NCBI GenBank assembly: GCA_025399215.1
Contig: MU621509.1
Location: forward strand, 1-12,863
Length of the DNA: 12,863 nucleotides
Direction: 5' to 3'
DNA from: Globomyces pollinis-pini
Taxonomy: Eukaryota > Chytridiomycota > Chytridiomycetes > Rhizophydiales > Globomycetaceae
Below the pieces are notes generated by a model. The model did no database searches, was not told the origin of the DNA, and was given only the letters and a program-made list of their open reading frames with translations. Below, in pieces: positions 8,659-12,863 of this stretch. The position numbers were made by a program, and so were the translations under genes. How positions within the stretch are numbered: the first letter of the stretch is position 1; each line of letters opens with the position of its first letter.

Positions 8659-10571
8659 ATGGATTATGTAAAGGCCTTTCAGTTGATGGCCGCCGATTCT
8701 TTGAAAATCACTGATAATAATCTACAACCCATTAATCCAAATCAGCAGATTGAATTTGCTATAAGATGTTTGGAAGCAGCATTGAAGTTACCAAATACTG
8801 CAATACAACAATTGGAATTATACTTTTCTTTAGCATATTCATATCATCATTATACTATGAATTCGTCATTGGTAGAGCAATATTTGACCAAAGCAGTATG
8901 TAAAAGACTAGTTTAATTTCTTAGGTTAAACTTTTCTTTAACAAGTAGAACCTAATAATCTCCAATTCAAACTATCAATCTAATGAATTTCTTACATATG
9001 GTTTTCGGATCATGGACCTGCGTTTTCATTTTCATCTATCACAGAATCATCATAATATTGCAAGAAACATTATCAAGAAAGCCATTTCCAGATCATCACA
9101 GTAATCAATAGTGAATTTATTTGATTAGAAACTCACATTGGCAATCACATTTTCTATTGTTGAAATTAAAAGTATCCACTGACTGGCAAAGTTACTTGCA
9201 GGCATCAACAGAAGTTGTGGAACAGTTGCTATCACTGAAAAACTATTCTCATGCAGTATTATAAGAACTGACAATTAATCATTAGTATATTGTTTTATTG
9301 TTGCGAATTCAAAGGAGCTTTCAATCAGAAAAGCTAATTGTTGTCGAATCAATATTTAAGGCCTTAGATAACATGAAAAGCAAAGACGAATCACTTACTT
9401 TAAATGCAAATTTGAATATCACATACCTTATCTTGAAAATAAACTATTATTGTCAAATAGGAAAGAATCATGAAGCTGTGGATATGCTAACGGCATTGCA
9501 TGGTCTATTAGAAACCCAATACCGTGACGAAAACAAATATGAAACGATCATGTATTTTCAACCAACAATGTTGTTTTTACTCACATATTTGATATCTGGA
9601 ATAGTGCATAAACCTATAGATAATATGAAATCTAAAACATTCTTAACACAGGGGTTGAAAGCGGTCAACAAGGAAATTTCGAAATCGATTGGTATTGAAT
9701 TATATTTTCATATCCTAGAGCTAAATGATCCATGTCAATTGGTTCATCGGAGACACTACTTGGTTCGATTGAAATCTTTGCTTTTGATTCAAGTATTTGA
9801 AATACAACTGATCAGATGCGACTATCTTGCGGCATTTAAAGTAAGCTGACGATCACGTCTTATTGTCATAGACTATCTATTACTGTACCGAGTTTCTTTT
9901 ACCATTTGCTGAGGTTTGGCAAGAATTAAAGGATTACGTTATGTTGGATTGGGGTATGCTGTTTCAGAGTTTGGAAGACTATGATAAATCGGATGTGATT
10001 TATCAAAAGCTACTCAGTTCAAGCAACCAAAATTTAGCATGGTTTGTTAAAGCTCATTTATATATCCGAAGTACTCAACGGGTACTTGCTCGTCTTGTAT
10101 TAATTGAATTAGGAAGTCTCTGGTGATATGTTGAAAGAGTTGATAGAAACTAGAGATTCGTCCAGTCTGACGCAAATGCTAATCAAAACTATCTTATGCA
10201 GTTATGATACCCTTAACAAAAATGAATTTAAGGCGACAAAGTAATATGTATAAGAGCATTAATATTTTAGAGGCCATTTATTGGAAGCGATAAAAATGAA
10301 ATCTTCGATACCAAATGTTCAAATAACTGGACTTTGCCTTAACATTCTTGGATCATTGTACATGGATACTGACAAGCAACAATCGAAAAAGATTTTTGAC
10401 ACATGTTTGGCTTTCACCAAAAAGTCTGGTTCATTAATGACTCAAACGTCAACCTTGAGCAAATTGGAATTTTTAAATCAAGAATATTCAAGCGAATTGA
10501 AGGATTCGAAAACTGTTCTTGATAGTTCCAAACGTACCACTTTAGAATCTCTACACAAATTAATCCAATAG
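8659..10571 (+). CDS. MAU2: MAU2/SCC4 cohesin loading factor, TPR-repeat protein
   Basis: MAU2/Scc4 partners Scc2/NIPBL to load cohesin onto chromatin. Seven exons: 8659-8895, 8949-9100, 9129-9255, 9286-9840, 9872-10081, 10113-10240 and 10271-10571; introns are 53, 28, 30, 31, 31 and 30 nt. All junctions stay in frame and give 569 aa, near the size of animal MAU2. Recognised order: IEFAIRCLEAALKLP, then LELYFSLAYSYHHYTMNSSL and VEQYLTKA (TPR 1); MDLRFHFHLSQNHHNIARNI then IKKAIS; HWQSHFLLLKLKVSTDWQSY; later YETIMYFQPTMLFLLTYLIS; and VQITGLCLNILGSLYMDTDK near the C terminus. These follow the MAU2 TPR superhelix in order. Pairwise identity to known proteins is probably low, so the call rests on the ordered TPR pattern. 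The first intron is a compound of two units. Confidence 0.85.
8896..8948 (+). other. Compound intron made of two abutting GT-AG units (29 + 24 nt)
   Basis: Unit 1 is 8896-8924 (GTATGT...CTTAG); unit 2 is 8925-8948 (GTTAAA...AAGTAG); they abut at AG|GT. Unit 2 is 24 nt long and its last three bases form an in-frame TAG if it is kept. Removing all 53 nt joins EQYLTKA to NLIISNS in phase 0 and continues into YGFRIMDLRFHFHL. Confidence 0.55.
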
Positions 10572-10585
10572 ATTTGTAACTAACT

Positions 10586-10591
10586 AATAAA
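10586..10591 (+). terminator. Poly(A) signal AATAAA of MAU2
   Basis: AATAAA 14 bases after the MAU2 TAG stop (10569-10571). Confidence 0.45.
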
Positions 10592-10633
10592 CAATTTACC
10601 ATGGCACTGTTATTTTGTATTACAATCCCAAAG

Positions 10634-10642
10634 TATATATAA
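10634..10642 (+). promoter_or_regulatory. TATA-like box TATATATAA upstream of the PCMT gene
   Basis: The best TATA element in the 261-bp gap between MAU2 and the methyltransferase. It lies about 190 bp before the chosen ATG, so the 5' leader would be fairly long. Confidence 0.35.
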
Positions 10643-10832
10643 GGTGTGCTTGTGCTGAACTTTGACAGTCTGCCCCGTGATGATTGGTTTAGATCACATA
10701 CGTTCCAAAACACCATCTGTGACAAATTATACTTTCATTTAGTCTCATATTGAATCATGTTGATGGTCAATGCAAGGTTGGTTTCTCACCCATGAATTTC
10801 ATGCAGATTATCCCGAATCTTTCCCATTTGAA

Positions 10833-11670
10833 ATGGCCTGGAGATCAAGTGGTAATTCCAATTTACAGTTAGTCAAGAATCTTAAAGGTAACTAACTATT
10901 AATCTAAACAATTAGCCAACAGACTAATCGAGCATGACCCAGTATTTCATGCAATGAAAGTAGTAGATCGAGCTAATTTCACCAATATATCACCTTATGA
11001 AGATAGTCCACAACCCATTGGCTACAATGCTACTATATCTGCACCTCACATGCATGCATATGCATTGGGTATGTGTTTATTATTGATTGTTGAGAAACTT
11101 TATATCCGTATCTCAAGGATGGTGCAAAAGTTCTTGATGTAGGCAGTGGATCTGGATACCTCTGTGCTTGTTTGGCTCAGCTAGTATTGATATGTACAAT
11201 CTGTTAATATGTAAATAGGTTGGTAAAACTGGAAAGGTTGTTGGAATTGATCATATTCCCGAACTAGTTGAACAATCGATTAAGAATATTCAAAACGAAG
11301 ATCCTGATCTTTTGGAATCAGGAGTTGTTCAATTGGAAGGTAAATGGTTTCTATGATAATGTCAAGTTGCGGATGGAAGAGAAGGATATCCACCTTTAGC
11401 TCCTTATGATGCTATTCATGTTGGTGCTTATACCAAGGAACTTCCTGGCCCTCTTGTTGACCAATTGAAACCTGGAGGTGTATGTTTATGGATCTTATCG
11501 TAGGCAATTTTTGTGCCAATGGGTTACCCACAGCAGATTTTCGTTGTAAAGAAAGGTTTGATGGATTGAATTTATGAATAGATATGTTTGGTAATCTGAC
11601 CCCTTTGCCAAAGATTGGAGTATCTTACGTTCCACTAACTTCAAAATCTTATCAATTAGGCGAATATTGA
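10833..11670 (+). CDS. PCMT1: Protein-L-isoaspartate(D-aspartate) O-methyltransferase
   Basis: Uses S-adenosylmethionine to methylate isoaspartyl residues in aged proteins, starting their repair; cytosolic. Seven exons: 10833-10887, 10916-11068, 11095-11183, 11219-11339, 11367-11479, 11504-11555 and 11582-11670; introns are 28, 26, 35, 27, 24 and 26 nt. The joined protein is 223 aa, the usual length. It begins MAWRSSG like the animal enzyme. Key motifs: [20 protein letters not shown] (about residues 46-65), the SAM-binding loop [11 protein letters not shown] (82-92), [31 protein letters not shown] and VSYVPLTSK. Every junction falls inside a conserved stretch and restores it, which makes this the best evidence for the short introns in the window. 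The position after KPGG reads [11 protein letters not shown], shorter than the animal VGPAGGNQ loop. Confidence 0.96.
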
Positions 11671-11679
11671 TTAATTTTG

Positions 11680-11685
11680 AATAAA
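11680..11685 (+). terminator. Poly(A) signal AATAAA of the PCMT gene
   Basis: AATAAA 10 bases downstream of the TGA stop at 11668-11670. Confidence 0.5.
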
Positions 11686-11836
11686 CTACCGTTGCGTCAA
11701 TAGCCATCTAAATGGGAAAGTGCTATGAGGTCGTAAAAGTTTGTAAAGTTCTTTGTGCCCTTTGGTGCTTTCTGTTATAAATATAGTACAAAAGAAAATG
11801 TAACTCTAGGATCTTCTACGCCGTGTAGACAATGAT

Positions 11837-12400
11837 TTAAACGTAGAATCGAATAGAATCTGTCAGTTCCTCTAATTCTCGGATTTCATGATCCAATTCT
11901 GGATTAATTACATAAGGTACCATTAATAAGGGTATGATGGATTATTAAAGCATAAAACCAGCATAAAACCAGCATTCTCATGTGTGCTTTTCAATTGCTT
12001 GTCCGAAGGTGGGGATAGAAGGGTGTATGGTTACAGTACTGAAATCGACAAACATGGAGATATTTCGAATCTAGTTCTATTTAGAAATATTGATTATTTT
12101 AGCAGTTGAGATAGCACTGAGAGTGATTTTAGTTCCAATTCAATACAGTGAGTCAGTTTACAGCGAGATAAATTCGTAAGACTCATCATCCTTTCTTCCC
12201 AGTTCGATTAAGTGACTCTGTTTCCAATACCTTCTTTTTGTGATTTTACTTTCCTAAATGGCAAAGTTGGTTCATGTCCAAAAGTGTCGCTCCACCACAG
12301 GTGTATAAAAAGATGGTGAATTTTCTTACTTTAGATCATTGGGTACTGTGAAGCTTCGAGGGAATGTTGCAAGATGCAGGAACTTGAAGTGGAACAGAGG
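11837..12400 (-). pseudogene. Unidentified minus-strand exon fragments, possibly a decayed or truncated gene
   Basis: Three pieces join in phase with small GT-AG gaps: 12400-12330 (ending FPRSFTVPNDL), 12289-12250 (DTFGHEPTLPFRK) and 12217-12162 (SHLIELGRKDDESYEFIS). The gaps are 40 and 32 nt, close to the sizes in neighbouring genes. Further on the same strand, VTIHPSIPTFGQAIEKHT (stop near 11980) and MVPYVINPELDHEIRELEEL (from 11923, stop 11839-11837) also look protein-like, but stops separate them and no clean splice joins them. No start codon is seen upstream; the 16-bp repeat and the large inverted repeat lie there instead. I do not recognise the protein. It may be the 3' end of a gene broken by the repeat insertion, a gene whose 5' exons lie beyond the window, or chance. 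Confidence 0.25.
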
Positions 12401-12423
12401 CTATTTAACCGTTTAGGATTGTG

Positions 12424-12498
12424 TACTAATCTATAGCTTTACTAACTTGTAGCAATACTAACTTGTAGCCATACTAACTTGTAGCAATACTAACCTTT
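12424..12498. repeat. 16-bp tandem repeat, about 4.5 copies
   Basis: Units: 12424-12439 (degenerate, TACTAATCTATAGCTT), 12440-12455 (TACTAACTTGTAGCAA), 12456-12471 (one change), 12472-12487 (identical to the second) and a partial TACTAACCTTT at 12488-12498. Sixteen is not a multiple of three and the frames contain stops, so it does not encode a repeat protein. It ends 7 bp before the large inverted repeat. Confidence 0.85.
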
Positions 12499-12505
12499 AC
12501 TAATA

Positions 12506-12678
12506 TGTCAGCCCGAAGATTGCTACCAACTTTCATGGTCACTGTGGTCTGACTCTCACAGAGCTAAACGTGCGTAACGTTAGTTAGTAACGTTAGTATT
12601 AGACTAATACTAACGTTTAGCTCTGTGAAAGTCAGACCACAGTGACCATGAAAGTTGGTAGCAGTCTTCGGGCTGACA
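12506..12678. repeat. 173-bp element with 66-bp inverted arms (MITE-like or foldback)
   Basis: Left arm 12506-12571 begins TGTCAGCCCGAAGA; right arm 12613-12678 ends CTTCGGGCTGACA. By eye the arms match at 64 of 66 positions and flank a 41-bp centre. The outer ends are TGTCAG and CTGACA. Three-base ATA words flank both sides (12503-12505 and 12679-12681), a possible but weak target-site duplication. There is no coding capacity, so it would be non-autonomous if a transposon. Transcribed, it would form a long hairpin. Confidence 0.85.
12589..12617. repeat. Inner palindrome with 13-bp arms inside the large inverted repeat
   Basis: AACGTTAGTATTA (12589-12601) and TAATACTAACGTT (12605-12617) are exact reverse complements around GAC. 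The right arm overlaps the first five bases of the outer right arm, so the two hairpins compete for those bases. The arms contain GTTAGTA/TACTAAC, the same word as the neighbouring 16-bp repeat. Confidence 0.8.
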
Positions 12679-12863
12679 ATAGAAACCCCTTATAGTTCAA
12701 ATATTAATAAAGCTTCTGTTATTTATAAATTCTTTGTATTATATCTGATCTTGAGTGAACAGTAAATTTCTTGATCTGAAAGGTAGACGATTCAGATAAA
12801 GTAGCGATGAAATCATACAATATAGTCTATGCTGTATCATTCTATACTATAGAATGTTTTAAT
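12679..12863. other. Right end of window, no gene seen
   Basis: AT-rich sequence without a supported gene. It ends with an odd palindrome, CATTCTATA-C-TATAGAATG (12838-12856), and has an AATAAA near 12705. An upstream exon or promoter of a gene outside the window cannot be excluded. Confidence 0.4.

Larger units (their letters stand above)
11671..12423. other. Gene-poor stretch with an orphan TATA box and possible minus-strand exon fragments
   Basis: No confident gene. On the plus strand TATAAATATAG (from 11776) resembles the box upstream of the MED4-like gene (from 5392), but no open frame follows. GCATAAAACCA is directly repeated at 11950-11960 and 11961-11971. TGAGTCA occurs at 12149-12155. 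Short open stretches with protein-like composition lie on the minus strand and are listed separately. Confidence 0.4.

Noticed and set aside
10414..10725. Minus-strand open frame of 103 codons
   Set aside because: It is antisense to the last MAU2 exon and its 3' flank, with no protein-like motif.
11495..11707. Minus-strand open frame of 70 codons
   Set aside because: It is antisense to the last two PCMT exons.
12424..12678. CRISPR array
   Set aside because: The repeats are contiguous 16-mers without spacers, and the rest is one inverted repeat in a eukaryotic context.

Overview
The window looks like gene-dense nuclear DNA of a eukaryote, most probably an early-diverging (non-Dikarya) fungus. 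The fungal call rests on a fungal-type SulP sulfate permease, an Ibp1/Acr2-type small phosphatase and the general style of the other proteins. I cannot name the genus. The DNA is AT-rich, genes lie on both strands with 60-560 bp between them, and TAA, TAG and TGA all end genes, so the genetic code is standard. The main hallmark is the introns: every gene I could resolve is split by GT-AG introns of only 24-35 nt. I count 26 introns; two are about twice that size and divide exactly at an internal AG|GT.

Layout, left to right: RAE1/GLE2 mRNA-export WD40 protein (-, 5' part only); a small Cdc25/Acr2-like rhodanese phosphatase (+), sharing a 110-bp divergent promoter with RAE1; an F-box protein (+); SDHAF2/Sdh5 succinate dehydrogenase flavination factor (-), converging on the F-box gene; a 696-aa sulfate permease (-); a probable Mediator subunit 4 gene (+); CDC123, the eIF2 assembly factor (-); an NDUFA4/MLRQ-like mitochondrial membrane subunit (+); MAU2/SCC4 cohesin loader (+, 7 exons); and protein-L-isoaspartate O-methyltransferase (+, 7 exons).

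From about 11.7 kb to the end there is no confident gene. This part holds short minus-strand stretches that look like exons of an unidentified or decayed gene, a 16-bp tandem repeat, and a 66-bp near-perfect inverted repeat around a smaller palindrome. It looks like a repeat or miniature-element insertion next to, or into, a gene.

The genes are mostly unrelated housekeeping functions (nuclear export, translation, transcription, cohesion, respiration, protein repair, sulfur uptake). I see no operon-like system or functional cluster. The points most worth a second look are the tiny introns, the two compound introns, the odd middle of the MED4-like gene, and the repeat-rich right end. All exon models were assembled by hand from reading frame, splice dinucleotides and remembered family motifs; no alignment was run.
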